A DNA stretch of 64,000 nt. Source: Bryobacterales bacterium. GTDB taxonomy: Bacteria > Acidobacteriota > Terriglobia > Bryobacterales > Bryobacteraceae. Location: NCBI GenBank assembly GCA_016713735.1, contig JADJOP010000002.1:62001-126000 (forward strand), in the 5' to 3' direction. The position numbers and the translations under genes were made by a program. The notes under the pieces are model-generated. The model saw nothing but the letters and a program-made list of their open reading frames with translations, had not been told where the DNA came from and did no database searches. Shown in pieces: positions 44,893-53,452 of this stretch (within the stretch, counting starts at the first letter, position 1; each line of letters starts with the position of its first letter).

Positions 44893-44900
44893 TATACCCT
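44893..44900 (+). promoter_or_regulatory. -10-like element directly before a start codon
   Basis: TATACCCT holds two overlapping -10-like hexamers (TATACC, TACCCT) ending six to eight bases before the ATG at 44907. No ribosome binding site is present. Confidence 0.35.
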
Positions 44901-44906
44901 AGTGGC

Positions 44907-45713
44907 ATGGCAACGACGCACGACAGTTTGAAAGGAAAGAATGTGCTCGTCACGGGCGCATCCACCGGCATCGGGCGGGCGATCGCGGTGCGATTCGCGG
45001 CGGAAGGCGCCAACGTGGGCATCAACTACTCACGCAGCGCCGGCGAAGCCGCGGAAACCGAGCGGCTCTGCCAGGCGGTCCGCACCAAGGGCGGACGTCA
45101 GTTCGTGGTGCAGGCCGACGTGGCCGATGAGACGCAGGTGAAGGCGATGTTCGCCCGCACGTTCAGCGAGTTCGGCGGCCTCGATGTGCTCATCAACAAC
45201 TCCGGCATTCTCAAGGAAACCCCCAGCCACGAACTGGAGATGGCCGACTTCGATCGGGTGGTGGGCGTCAACTTGCGCGGGGCGTTTCTCTGTGCCCGCG
45301 AGGCGCTGCGCCACTTTGTCGCCCACAACAAGCCGGGCGTGATCCTGAACAACTCCAGCGTCCACCAGATCATCCCCAAGCCGGGCTTTGTCTCCTACAC
45401 AATCAGCAAGAGCGGCATGGAGGGCATGACGCGCACACTCGCCCTCGAGTACGCCGGCCGGGGCATTCGCGTGAACACCGTCGGGCCGGGCGCCATCGTC
45501 ACACCCATCAACAATTCCTGGATCAACGATGCGGAGAAGCGCAGCGGCGTGGAGAGCCACATTCCGATGTCCCGCTCCGGCGAACCGGAAGAGATGGCAG
45601 CCGTGTTCGCCTTCCTCGCTTCAGACGAAGCCTCTTACATTACCGGCCAGACGATCTTCGCCTGCGGCGGCCTGACCCTGTTTCCCGAGTTTCGTGACAA
45701 CTGGTCAACCTAG
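44907..45713 (+). CDS. SDR, glucose 1-dehydrogenase-like
   Basis: 268 residues. TGASTGIG cofactor motif at residues 17-24, NNSG, catalytic Ser in ILNNSSVHQI, YTISK with the catalytic Tyr and Lys, and the family ending ASYITGQTIFACGG. The pattern is the group annotated as glucose 1-dehydrogenase or 3-oxoacyl-ACP reductase-like. NYSRS after the second strand suggests NADP(H). It is divergent from the D-threonine aldolase-like gene and convergent with the esterase/SMP-30 gene 15 bases away. Confidence 0.85.
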   Translation: MATTHDSLKGKNVLVTGASTGIGRAIAVRFAAEGANVGINYSRSAGEAAETERLCQAVRTKGGRQFVVQADVADETQVKAMFARTFSEFGGLDVLINNSGILKETPSHELEMADFDRVVGVNLRGAFLCAREALRHFVAHNKPGVILNNSSVHQIIPKPGFVSYTISKSGMEGMTRTLALEYAGRGIRVNTVGPGAIVTPINNSWINDAEKRSGVESHIPMSRSGEPEEMAAVFAFLASDEASYITGQTIFACGGLTLFPEFRDNWST

Positions 45714-45728
45714 AGCGTCGCCTCCTGG

Positions 45729-47462
45729 TCACAACCGCGGCTGCGGCGGCTTCACGATCTCGCCCGCGCTGACCCCCTTCCGCCGAATCGTGCGGCGGAA
45801 CACCTTGTCGCCGGCCGTTACGTACAGCGTGTCGAGTTTCGGCCCGCCAAATGTGACGTTTGAAAGCGGCCCGGCGTGGGGTTTGTTCACAATCGCCACC
45901 ACGCGGCCCGGTTGATCGCAAATCTGTATCCCCAGGCTCGTTGCCACGTAGAGATACCCCAGGGAGTCCACGGTGAGCCCGTCTGAACTCGCGCTGGCCA
46001 CGCCATCCGGCGTCTCCATGCGGTAGAAAGCCTGGCCATTGATGAGCGAGCCGTCCGCCGTGCGCTGGAACGAAGTCACCCACTTCGAACGGGTGTCGGC
46101 AACCATCACGAGCGACTGATCCGGCGACAGAATCACCCCGTTCGGGAATTCGATTCCCTCGGCGGCCACACGCTTGTTGCCCGCTCTGTCGACGAACCAG
46201 ACGCGATGGCCCAGGGGATCGGTCACATAGATTTCACCCTGGGCCGTCACGGCGAGGTCGTTTGCGTCAATCCCCTCGGCAATGATCTTCTCCGAACCGT
46301 CCATCCCCCAACTGAACACCTGCTTCGGTTCGCGACGGCCGGCGTACAGCCTGCCGTCGGGACCGAACATCATGCCCCAAACCCGGCCTGCCTTCTCCTT
46401 CCAAAGCTTCACCCCGCCGTCGGTGCCAATCTTGAAGATCTTGTCCTGCAGCCCATCGGTGAAGTAGACATTGCCGTCCTTGTCCGCCGCCGGGCCCTCC
46501 GTGAAACCGTGGCCGCTGCTCACCTCTTCCCACTCCCGCGCCGGATCGAGAATCTGCATCACCTCATGGCGCTCCCCCACCCGCCGCGAAGCCGTGATCG
46601 TCTTGGGATAGTCGCGCCACAGCCATCGCAGGGCGTCGGGCAGAAGGGCCGAACCGTGAATGCCGTTGTGCCCCTCCGTGCCCCAAACGTGCCGCACGTC
46701 GTACCCCGCGAACGCGAGCGAACTGTGCATGTCCTGGTTGGCGATCCACCAATTCCCGGCGTAAATGTTCTGATCTTTCTCACCGTCCTGGATGAAGACG
46801 CGCAGCGGCTTCGGCTCTACCTTGCGGATGAGCGACGGGTAGATCTGCCCGCCGCGCAGGTTCACATAGGAGCCGATGTAGCTCAGCACGCGGCGAAACT
46901 GGTCGGGCCGTTCCCAGGCCACGGTAAACGCGGCGATGCCGCCCGATGAGGAACCCGCGATGGCGCGGTCGTTGGGGTCCTTAGAGAGGTTGTAACTTCT
47001 CCCGACTTCGGGCAGGATCTCGTCGATCAGCATGCGCGCGTAGCGGTCGCCCAAACCGTCGTATTCGAAGCTGCGGTTGTAGCGGCTTTGCTGCGACTGG
47101 CCGTCCAACGCGGGCAGCACGCCGGGGTTGATAAAGATGCCAATCGTCACCGGCATCTCACCCTTGTGGATCAGGTTGTCCATCACGATGGGTGCGCGGA
47201 ACCGCGCCCGCTCGCCCGTGGCAATCCAGCCGCCTCCGTCCTGCACCACAAGCAGGCAGGCCGGCTTGTCCGGCTTGTACTGCGCCGGCACGTAGATCCA
47301 GTAATCACGAACAGTTCCGGGAAACACCGTGCTGGTCCAGCGATGCTGCGTGAGCTTGCCCTCGGGCACACCAGGCTGCCTCTGCGAATCGGGTCCCAGC
47401 GGATACGATTCCTGCGCCAAACTCAGGGAGCAGAACAGAATGAAAGCCGCAAAAAAGCGCAT
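45729..47462 (-). CDS. Secreted esterase fused to an SMP-30/gluconolactonase beta-propeller
   Basis: 577 residues with signal peptide RFFAAFILFCSLSLAQ. The first half is an enterochelin-esterase-like alpha/beta hydrolase (about 25-280) with nucleophile elbow AGSSSGGIAAF, Asp in IQDGEKDQNIY and His in GTEGHNGIHG. The second half (about 300-575) is a six-bladed SMP-30/gluconolactonase propeller with FTEGPAADKDGNVYFTD, NGVILSPDQSL and DGLTVDSLGYLYVA. Such fusions suggest sequential cleavage of a sugar ester and lactone outside the cytoplasm. ATG 47462 starts the signal peptide; TAATCC lies eight bases upstream and there is no Shine-Dalgarno sequence. Confidence 0.87.
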   Translation of the reverse strand: MRFFAAFILFCSLSLAQESYPLGPDSQRQPGVPEGKLTQHRWTSTVFPGTVRDYWIYVPAQYKPDKPACLLVVQDGGGWIATGERARFRAPIVMDNLIHKGEMPVTIGIFINPGVLPALDGQSQQSRYNRSFEYDGLGDRYARMLIDEILPEVGRSYNLSKDPNDRAIAGSSSGGIAAFTVAWERPDQFRRVLSYIGSYVNLRGGQIYPSLIRKVEPKPLRVFIQDGEKDQNIYAGNWWIANQDMHSSLAFAGYDVRHVWGTEGHNGIHGSALLPDALRWLWRDYPKTITASRRVGERHEVMQILDPAREWEEVSSGHGFTEGPAADKDGNVYFTDGLQDKIFKIGTDGGVKLWKEKAGRVWGMMFGPDGRLYAGRREPKQVFSWGMDGSEKIIAEGIDANDLAVTAQGEIYVTDPLGHRVWFVDRAGNKRVAAEGIEFPNGVILSPDQSLVMVADTRSKWVTSFQRTADGSLINGQAFYRMETPDGVASASSDGLTVDSLGYLYVATSLGIQICDQPGRVVAIVNKPHAGPLSNVTFGGPKLDTLYVTAGDKVFRRTIRRKGVSAGEIVKPPQPRL

Positions 47463-47470
47463 GGCCACTA

Positions 47471-47476
47471 GGATTA
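47471..47476 (-). promoter_or_regulatory. -10-like hexamer directly before a start codon
   Basis: On the minus strand TAATCC ends eight bases before the ATG at 47462. The following eight bases TAGTGGCC nearly repeat those before the ATG at 44907. Confidence 0.3.
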
Positions 47477-47529
47477 ACACAAACCGCGACTTGTCATCCG
47501 ATAGTCATGGTTCTGCAATCTGGCGCTGC

Positions 47530-47535
47530 TAGACT
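47530..47535 (+). promoter_or_regulatory. Extended -10 element directly before a start codon
   Basis: TGC-TAGACT, an extended -10 (TGn plus hexamer), ends nine bases before the ATG at 47545. No ribosome binding site is present and the predicted leader is two or three bases. Confidence 0.4.
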
Positions 47536-47544
47536 CCAGCATTT

Positions 47545-49083
47545 ATGAAGCAAACCCTTGCCGCAATTCTCATCACGCTACCCCTGCTGGCGCAGGATCC
47601 AAGCCTCACCGTCCTCGGCACGTTTCGCACCGGAAAGTTCGACGCGGCTGCTGCTGAGATCACCGCGCACGACCCGGTCACGCAGCGTTTGTTCGTGGTG
47701 AACGGCGCCGACAAGACGATCGACATTCTCGATATCCGCAACCCGGCCACGCCCACGCGCATCAGCCAGGTCAAGATGCCCGTGGACGTGGGCGCTGCCG
47801 CCAACAGTGTCGCGGTGAAGAACGGCATCGTCGCCGTGGCCGTGGAAGCCGCGGACAAGACCCAGCCGGGGTCGGTGCTCTTTCTCGACGCCAACGGCAC
47901 GCCGCTGAACAGCGTTAAGGTCGGCGCCCTGCCCGACATGCTGACCTTCACTCCCGACGGCAAGACGATCCTTGTCGCCAACGAAGGCGAACCGTCGGAG
48001 GACTACAAGGTGGACCCCGAGGGGACCATCAGCATCATCGACATCTCCGGCGGCGTCGCCTCGCTCACGCAGGCGCAGGTGAAGACAGCCGGCTTCGCCG
48101 CCTTTACGCCGCAGACTCTGCCCGCTGGCGTGCGCATTTACGGTCCCGGCGCCAGCATCGCACAGGACATCGAACCCGAGTACATCGCCGTTTCACCTGA
48201 CTCGAAAACCGCCTATGTCACCCTCCAGGAGAACAACGCCCTGGCCATCGTGGACATCGAAGCGGCGCGCGTCACCTCCATTGCTCCGCTGGGCCTCAAG
48301 CCGCATTGGCGCGAGGAGAATTCGATGGACGCCAGCGACCGCGACGGCGGCGTCTCCATGCGCACCTGGACCGTCTGGGGAATGTACCAGCCCGACGCAA
48401 TTGCCGCCCACGTCGCTGCCGACGGAAAGCTCTATCTGCTCACCGCCAATGAGGGTGATTCGCGCGACTGGCCGGGCTACAGCGAAATCGATCGCGTGTC
48501 GGCGCTCAAGCTCGATCCAGCCCGCTACCCGCAAGCCGCCGAAAATCAGCTGGCCAGTGAAATGGGCCGGCTCACCGTTACCAAGGCCACCGGTGATCTC
48601 GATGGCGACGGCGATATCGACATGATCCATAGCCTGGGTGCGCGCTCGTTTTCGGTATGGAGCCCTGCCGGCGAACTGCTGTGGGACAGCGCCAATCAGT
48701 TTGAGACCATCGGCAGGCTGAACTACCCCGAGGCGTTCAACGTCTCCAATTCCAGCCATGCCCTCGATTCCCGCAGCGACGACAAAGGGCCCGAGCCGGA
48801 AGCCATCATCGTGGCCACTATCCGTAACAAGCCCTACGCCTTCATCGGCCTGGAACGGCAGAGCAATATTCTCATTTATGACCTGTCAGAGCCTTTGAAC
48901 CCGCGCTACGTCGGTCAGCACGGCAACCGCAACAATGCCGCCGCGCCCAATACGGAAGCAGCCGGCGACCTGGGCCCCGAAGGCCTGCTTTTCATCCCCG
49001 CCTCCGAGAGCCCCAATGGCGCCATGCTGCTGGTGGCCTCAAACGAGATCAGCGGCACCGTCACCATCTGGCGCGTGAACTAA
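47545..49083 (+). CDS. Secreted choice-of-anchor I beta-propeller protein
   Basis: 512 residues with signal peptide KQTLAAILITLPLLAQ. Mature part is the choice-of-anchor I/mesenchyme-glycoprotein-like propeller: GADKTIDILDIRNP, PDMLTFTPDGKTILVANEGEP, IEPEYIAVSPDSKTAYVTLQ, LLTANEGDSRDW, then a Ca-binding-like DLDGDGDIDM and the ending GPEGLLFIPASESPNG. Members are secreted or surface proteins, some annotated with alkaline phosphatase, without a known reaction. It ends 87 bases before the SH3 lipoprotein gene. No C-terminal sorting domain is present. Confidence 0.85.
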   Translation: MKQTLAAILITLPLLAQDPSLTVLGTFRTGKFDAAAAEITAHDPVTQRLFVVNGADKTIDILDIRNPATPTRISQVKMPVDVGAAANSVAVKNGIVAVAVEAADKTQPGSVLFLDANGTPLNSVKVGALPDMLTFTPDGKTILVANEGEPSEDYKVDPEGTISIIDISGGVASLTQAQVKTAGFAAFTPQTLPAGVRIYGPGASIAQDIEPEYIAVSPDSKTAYVTLQENNALAIVDIEAARVTSIAPLGLKPHWREENSMDASDRDGGVSMRTWTVWGMYQPDAIAAHVAADGKLYLLTANEGDSRDWPGYSEIDRVSALKLDPARYPQAAENQLASEMGRLTVTKATGDLDGDGDIDMIHSLGARSFSVWSPAGELLWDSANQFETIGRLNYPEAFNVSNSSHALDSRSDDKGPEPEAIIVATIRNKPYAFIGLERQSNILIYDLSEPLNPRYVGQHGNRNNAAAPNTEAAGDLGPEGLLFIPASESPNGAMLLVASNEISGTVTIWRVN

Positions 49084-49118
49084 ACGCCTCGGCCTCCGCT
49101 TCATAGCCCCACGGCGCA

Positions 49119-49147
49119 TTGCTTGTCCGCCATACGCTCGATAGACT
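49119..49147 (+). promoter_or_regulatory. Sigma70-type promoter for the SH3 lipoprotein gene
   Basis: TTGCTT at 49119-49124 and TAGACT at 49142-49147, with a 17-base spacer. Transcription would begin near 49154, leaving a leader of about 17 bases before the ATG at 49171. Confidence 0.45.
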
Positions 49148-49170
49148 GGTGGTGAACTCAGCGGTTTCTC

Positions 49171-50268
49171 ATGGTTCGCCACCCTTTCTATCCGGCAGTC
49201 GTCTGCGCGTTGCTCTGGCTTTCGGCCTGCCGCACCGGTCCTCCGCGTGAGAAGGCGATTGGCGAGGCCTTCGTCGGTCCGGTTTCGCTCAATCTTCGTG
49301 ACGATCTGGCGGCCCGCGCCACCGTTGCCGCCACCGTGAAGCATGGCGAGCGTCTGGAGATTCTCGAACGCCGCCGCCGCTTCGCCAAGGTGCGCACCGC
49401 CGAAGGCAAACAGGGCTGGACCGACGGTCGCATGCTGCTCACCCCGCCGCAGATGGCCCGTCTGCGCAAGGTCGCCGAACGGGCTGCGGAAATGCCCTCA
49501 CAGGGCAAGGCTAGCGTCTTCGATCTGCTCAACGTCCATACCGATCCGAACCGCCAGGCCCCCAGTTTTTACCAGATTCGCGAAGAAGAGGTCGTCGATG
49601 TCATCGGCGGCAAACCCACGCCGCGAGTCCCCTACGTGCCTGGTACGCCCGACGGCTATGATCCCGCCGCCTTGCCGCCGGACGCCGACCAGGATGACTG
49701 GCATCTGGTCAGGCTCAAGGACGGACGCGCCGGCTGGGTGCTGGCCCGCATGGTGCTCATGTCCATCCCCGATGAAGTGGCTCAGTACGCCGAAGGCCAG
49801 CGCATCACGTCCTACTTCTCCCTTGGCCAGGTGAAGGCGACCAGTCGTGATCGGACCCAGGAAACCGTGCACGACCACTGGCTCTGGACCACCATCTCCA
49901 CGCGCTACAGTCCCTATCACTTCGACAGCCTGCGCGTGTTCGTATTCAATCCCTGGCGCAGGCGCTACGAAACCGCCTACATCGAGCGCAACATGAAGGG
50001 CTACTACCCCGTCGTCGTCCATGATCCGTCTTCGCCCGGCGCGCTGCCGAATTTCACCGTGCTGGCCGAAGACAAGGACGGCGTCTTGCGAAAGCGGACC
50101 TACGAGTTCAACGGATTCCGCGCGCGCATCGTCTCGCGCGAGCCCTTCGAGGGCCAGTTGCACGACTCGGGCCTGCCCGTCATCGCCGAGGAACCTGCCG
50201 CACGGCAGGAAAACGGCCGCGGAATCTGGGAAAGCCTGAAACAGCGCATGCCGCGCTGGGGGCGCTGA
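49171..50268 (+). CDS. Lipoprotein with two SH3-like domains
   Basis: 365 residues. The lipobox is LWLSAC with the lipidated Cys at about residue 20, so the protein is membrane-anchored. Two bacterial SH3 (SH3b) segments follow: VSLNLRDDLAARATVAATVK with GKQGWTDGRML (about 35-90) and a second ending LKDGRAGWVLARMVL (about 115-195). The C-terminal half is a beta-rich domain I do not recognise (RVFVFNPWRRRYETAYIERN). SH3b domains bind peptidoglycan peptides in many proteins. It is convergent with the PD40 protein gene, five bases apart. Confidence 0.8.
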   Translation: MVRHPFYPAVVCALLWLSACRTGPPREKAIGEAFVGPVSLNLRDDLAARATVAATVKHGERLEILERRRRFAKVRTAEGKQGWTDGRMLLTPPQMARLRKVAERAAEMPSQGKASVFDLLNVHTDPNRQAPSFYQIREEEVVDVIGGKPTPRVPYVPGTPDGYDPAALPPDADQDDWHLVRLKDGRAGWVLARMVLMSIPDEVAQYAEGQRITSYFSLGQVKATSRDRTQETVHDHWLWTTISTRYSPYHFDSLRVFVFNPWRRRYETAYIERNMKGYYPVVVHDPSSPGALPNFTVLAEDKDGVLRKRTYEFNGFRARIVSREPFEGQLHDSGLPVIAEEPAARQENGRGIWESLKQRMPRWGR

Positions 50269-50273
50269 GCGCT

Positions 50274-51287
50274 TCAGTCCTTCCAATCCGCTACAAAGAT
50301 GTTGAATTCGTAGCGCGACTTCGCCCCGCGATCGGAGCTGAACACCAGGCGCTTGCCGTCAGGCGAAAACTCCGGAAACGAAGTGAACCCGCCAAATGCC
50401 GTCACCTGCTCCAGGCCGCTGCCATCGACATTCATCTGGAACAACTCGAACTTGCGGCCGTCGCATTCGTGCTTGTTTGAAGAGAAGAGGATCTTCTTGC
50501 CGTCCGGCGAAAACGTGGGCGCGAAGCTGGCGCAGCCGAAGTTGGTAATCTGCTTGGCGTTCGTGCCATCCGCATCAGCGATGAAGATCTCCATCTTCAT
50601 CGGCGTGGTGAGATTTTCCTTGATCAACTCGCGATACCGGTCCATCGCCGGCCCGGCCGCGGGGTGATTCGCCCGCCACACCAGGCGCTTCCCGTCACGC
50701 GAAAACACCGCCCCGCCATCGTAGCCTTCCGTCTGCGTGACGCGCTGCTTGCCGCTGCCGTCGGGCTTCATCGTCCACATCTCCAGATCGCCCGACGCCA
50801 TTGAGGTGTAGACAATCCGGTTGGTCTTCCAGTTCACCGTGGCCTCGGCGTCGTAGCCATCGGCCTCGGTCAGCTTCTTCTCGATCGTGCCGCTGTCGGT
50901 GGCCAGAAAGATGTCGTAGCCGGGGTAGACTGCCCACACATACCCCTTGCTGCGGTCGGCCGGCGGCGGGCATTTCGCGTCGCGTTCATGCGTCGAGGCG
51001 TAGACGATGTGCCGGTTGTCCTTCAGGAAGTAGCCGCACGTGGTGCGGCCCTTTCCCGTGGACACCATCTTCTGGCCCGACCCATCGTCGTTCATCACGA
51101 AGATCTGGTCGCACTCCACGCCCTCGCGTGTGGACTGAAACACAAGCCGCTTCCCGTCGGGGGCCCAATAGGCCTCGGCGTTCTGGCCCCCATTGGTGAG
51201 TTGCCGGATGTTGGCCAGGTGGCCCGCCTCCTGCGCGAACAGGGCCGCGCTCAGAAACAAGCCACCTGTGAAGTGTGCCAGCTTCAT
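50274..51287 (-). CDS. Secreted TolB-like (PD40) beta-propeller protein
   Basis: 337 residues, signal peptide ending ALFAQE. It contains repeated PD40/WD40-like units with the motif SPDGKRLVFSS: AYWAPDGKRLVFQSTREG, VFSRDGKRLVWRANH, TFSPDGKKILFSSNK and EFSPDGKRLVFSSDRG, forming a six-bladed propeller as in TolB. Unlike TolB it has no N-terminal domain for other Tol proteins, so a separate periplasmic binding role is likely. Four Cys (for example VECDQI, TTCGYF) could form disulfides. The MetE-like gene lies immediately upstream, with only one base between them. Confidence 0.83.
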   Translation of the reverse strand: MKLAHFTGGLFLSAALFAQEAGHLANIRQLTNGGQNAEAYWAPDGKRLVFQSTREGVECDQIFVMNDDGSGQKMVSTGKGRTTCGYFLKDNRHIVYASTHERDAKCPPPADRSKGYVWAVYPGYDIFLATDSGTIEKKLTEADGYDAEATVNWKTNRIVYTSMASGDLEMWTMKPDGSGKQRVTQTEGYDGGAVFSRDGKRLVWRANHPAAGPAMDRYRELIKENLTTPMKMEIFIADADGTNAKQITNFGCASFAPTFSPDGKKILFSSNKHECDGRKFELFQMNVDGSGLEQVTAFGGFTSFPEFSPDGKRLVFSSDRGAKSRYEFNIFVADWKD

Positions 51288-51288
51288 C

Positions 51289-52284
51289 TCATCTCCCCTC
51301 GAACTTGTCGCGCCCGGCCACCAACGCCTTCATCTTGCCGTCGGCCACGCTGCGCTGCAGCATCCAGAACCCGCAATCGGGATGAACATAGGGAATGCGC
51401 TCCACGCCCAACACCTTGGCCGCATGCTCCAGTCGCGAAGCAATCAGGTCGGGCGATTCGATCAGGTTGTCCTTGATGTCCACCACGCTGATGCCCATGC
51501 CGATCTTCGGATCGAGTTCACGGAACACCTCCAGCTCGTCGTAGCCGCGCCGCGCGAATTCGAGAATCAGGTGGTCCACCTTCAGCCCGTTGAGAAACGG
51601 CAGCAGGTCGCGCCAGAAGCCCTTCTGGATGCTCTGCCCGCCATAGTTTCCGAAGCAGATGTGGATGCCGCGCGTGCCGCGAATCCCTTCCAACACATGG
51701 TTGATGGCCTCCAACGCCCACTCACGGTCCTCGGGATGCCCGCTGATGTTGGCCTCATCAATCTGCACCACCTTGGCGTCGATCAGCTCCAACTGCTTCC
51801 GCAGCACCTCGGCAATCGCCATGGCCAGCTTTGGACGCGAACTGTAGTGGCGGTCCGTGAGCACCTTGGTGAGCATGTGCGGCCCGGTGCAGGTGAACTT
51901 TAGCGGCTTCGCCGTAAGCGTGCGCGTGAATTCGTAGTCGCGCAGCAGGTTGAGCGTGCCCTCGCCGACGTCGCCCGTCACAATTCCCGCCGGATCCGTG
52001 CGATACGCAACGCCCGCGTCGGCGCGGAAGCGCTGGATGTCGGTGATGGAATACTTCGTGCGGATGCCGTCCATCTTCGACACGAAGTAGTCGATCATCC
52101 CGTTGGTCTCCGGGTGCGACGGGTCAAAGCGGTTCAACTCGCCGTCGGCGACGACGTCGATGCCGGCAAGTTCCTGTGTCTTGAGCACGACCATGATGGC
52201 GTCGCGCAGCGTCAGGCGGCTCGTGTCGCCCAAAAGCCAGTGGGGGATCGGGTAGCTGCCCACAACCGTGGTGAGTATTGGCAT
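51289..52284 (-). CDS. MetE C-terminal-like methyltransferase (cobalamin-independent methionine synthase family)
   Basis: 331 residues, TIM-barrel UROD/MetE-like fold. VGSYPIP at the start and the zinc site characteristic of MetE: His-x-Cys in HICFGNYGG, Glu in LILEFARRG and Cys in YVHPDCGFWML. It lacks the N-terminal half of MetE, as do the short archaeal/bacterial methionine synthase II proteins, which often use other methyl donors. ATG 52284 has no ribosome binding site; TACAAT lies eight bases before it. It shares a promoter region with the divergent VCBS gene. No SAM or cobalamin riboswitch is visible in the 27-base spacer. Confidence 0.85.
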   Translation of the reverse strand: MPILTTVVGSYPIPHWLLGDTSRLTLRDAIMVVLKTQELAGIDVVADGELNRFDPSHPETNGMIDYFVSKMDGIRTKYSITDIQRFRADAGVAYRTDPAGIVTGDVGEGTLNLLRDYEFTRTLTAKPLKFTCTGPHMLTKVLTDRHYSSRPKLAMAIAEVLRKQLELIDAKVVQIDEANISGHPEDREWALEAINHVLEGIRGTRGIHICFGNYGGQSIQKGFWRDLLPFLNGLKVDHLILEFARRGYDELEVFRELDPKIGMGISVVDIKDNLIESPDLIASRLEHAAKVLGVERIPYVHPDCGFWMLQRSVADGKMKALVAGRDKFEGR

Positions 52285-52292
52285 AACCCGTC

Positions 52293-52298
52293 ATTGTA
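52293..52298 (-). promoter_or_regulatory. -10-like hexamer for the MetE-like gene
   Basis: Minus-strand TACAAT ends eight bases before the ATG at 52284. It overlaps by two bases the plus-strand hexamer TAATAT at 52297-52302. Confidence 0.4.
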
Positions 52299-52302
52299 AT
52301 AT
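52297..52302 (+). promoter_or_regulatory. -10-like hexamer for the VCBS-repeat gene
   Basis: TAATAT ends nine bases before the ATG at 52312. No Shine-Dalgarno sequence is present. It overlaps the opposing TACAAT on the minus strand. Confidence 0.4.
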
Positions 52303-52311
52303 TGAGCCTGC

Positions 52312-53442
52312 ATGCGACTCACCCTTGCGGCGCTTTTGCCCGCCCTGCTTGCCGCCGCCGGACCGGTCTCGTTCCGTCCGCACACGCTCGCCACTGACCT
52401 CCGCGGCGGCTATCAGGTGGTCGCCTTCGACGTCAATCGCGACGGCAAACTCGACCTCATCGCCCTTGCCAGCGGCATGACCGAACTGGTCTGGTTCGAA
52501 GCGCCCCATTGGACCCGGCACGTGCTGGCGCGCGATCTGAAGCGCATGATCAACCTCGCCGCATGCCCCGAACTCGACGAGATTGTAGTCGCCCACGAGT
52601 TTGCCAACGTGCCCAAAAACTCCACCGGCATCGTCAGCGTCCTCACGCCCGGCCCTGACCGCACCCAGCCCTGGACAGCGCGCGAAATCGACCGCCTTAC
52701 GACATCACACCGCCTGCGCTGCGCCAAGCTCGACGGCTCATCGAAGCCCGTGGTGGTGAACGCGCCTCTGGCCGGCGCCAAGGCCGATGCGCCCGACTAC
52801 CGCGACCACGTGCCGTTGGTCTACTACAAACCGGGCGAATGGAAACGCATTGCGATCAACGAGGCCAACGAGGGCGTCGTCCATGGCATCTTCATCACGC
52901 CGTGGAGCGACAAGCGCGAGGAGGTGCTCACCGCCAGCTTTCTCGGCCTTCACCGCCACCGTCTCGAGAAGAACGGCTCCTGGAGCCGTGTCCAGCTTTC
53001 ACCCGGCAACCCCTCGCCGTGGCCCAATAGCGGTTCGAGCGACGTCGCCGTCGGACGTCTCAACAAAGCGCGCTTCCTCACCGCCATCGAACCCTGGCAT
53101 GGAAACGAGGTGGCCGTCTATCTCGGCGCCAGGGACAACTGGACCCGCTCCGTCATCGACGCCACGCTCAACGACGGCCACACCATCTACACCGGCGACT
53201 TCGATGGCGATGGCCGCGATGAGATCGTCGCCGGATTCCGCAAAGCCCCGTTCGGCGTCAACCTCTATCGCGCCGGCGACCCCGCCGGCAAAACCTGGAG
53301 CAAGTCCGTGGTCGACCAGGGCGGCGTGGCGGCGGCCGCCTGCGCGCTGGCCGACCTCAACGGCGACAAGCGGCTCGACATCGCCTGCATCGGCTCGGCC
53401 ACCACAAACCTGGTCTGGTACGAGAACCTCGGAAAACAGTAA
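52312..53442 (+). CDS. Secreted FG-GAP/VCBS-repeat protein
   Basis: 376 residues with signal peptide RLTLAALLPALLAAAG. Three calcium-binding repeat motifs are clear: FDVNRDGKLDLIALAS, GDFDGDGRDEIVAGF and ADLNGDKRLDIACIG, as in integrin-like VCBS propellers. Such proteins bind ligands or carbohydrates at the surface; no enzymatic motif is visible. The glycosyltransferase gene follows after ten bases, so this gene may lead the glycosylation cluster. No outer-membrane sorting domain is seen. Confidence 0.85.
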   Translation: MRLTLAALLPALLAAAGPVSFRPHTLATDLRGGYQVVAFDVNRDGKLDLIALASGMTELVWFEAPHWTRHVLARDLKRMINLAACPELDEIVVAHEFANVPKNSTGIVSVLTPGPDRTQPWTAREIDRLTTSHRLRCAKLDGSSKPVVVNAPLAGAKADAPDYRDHVPLVYYKPGEWKRIAINEANEGVVHGIFITPWSDKREEVLTASFLGLHRHRLEKNGSWSRVQLSPGNPSPWPNSGSSDVAVGRLNKARFLTAIEPWHGNEVAVYLGARDNWTRSVIDATLNDGHTIYTGDFDGDGRDEIVAGFRKAPFGVNLYRAGDPAGKTWSKSVVDQGGVAAAACALADLNGDKRLDIACIGSATTNLVWYENLGKQ

Positions 53443-53452
53443 AATCAAGAAT

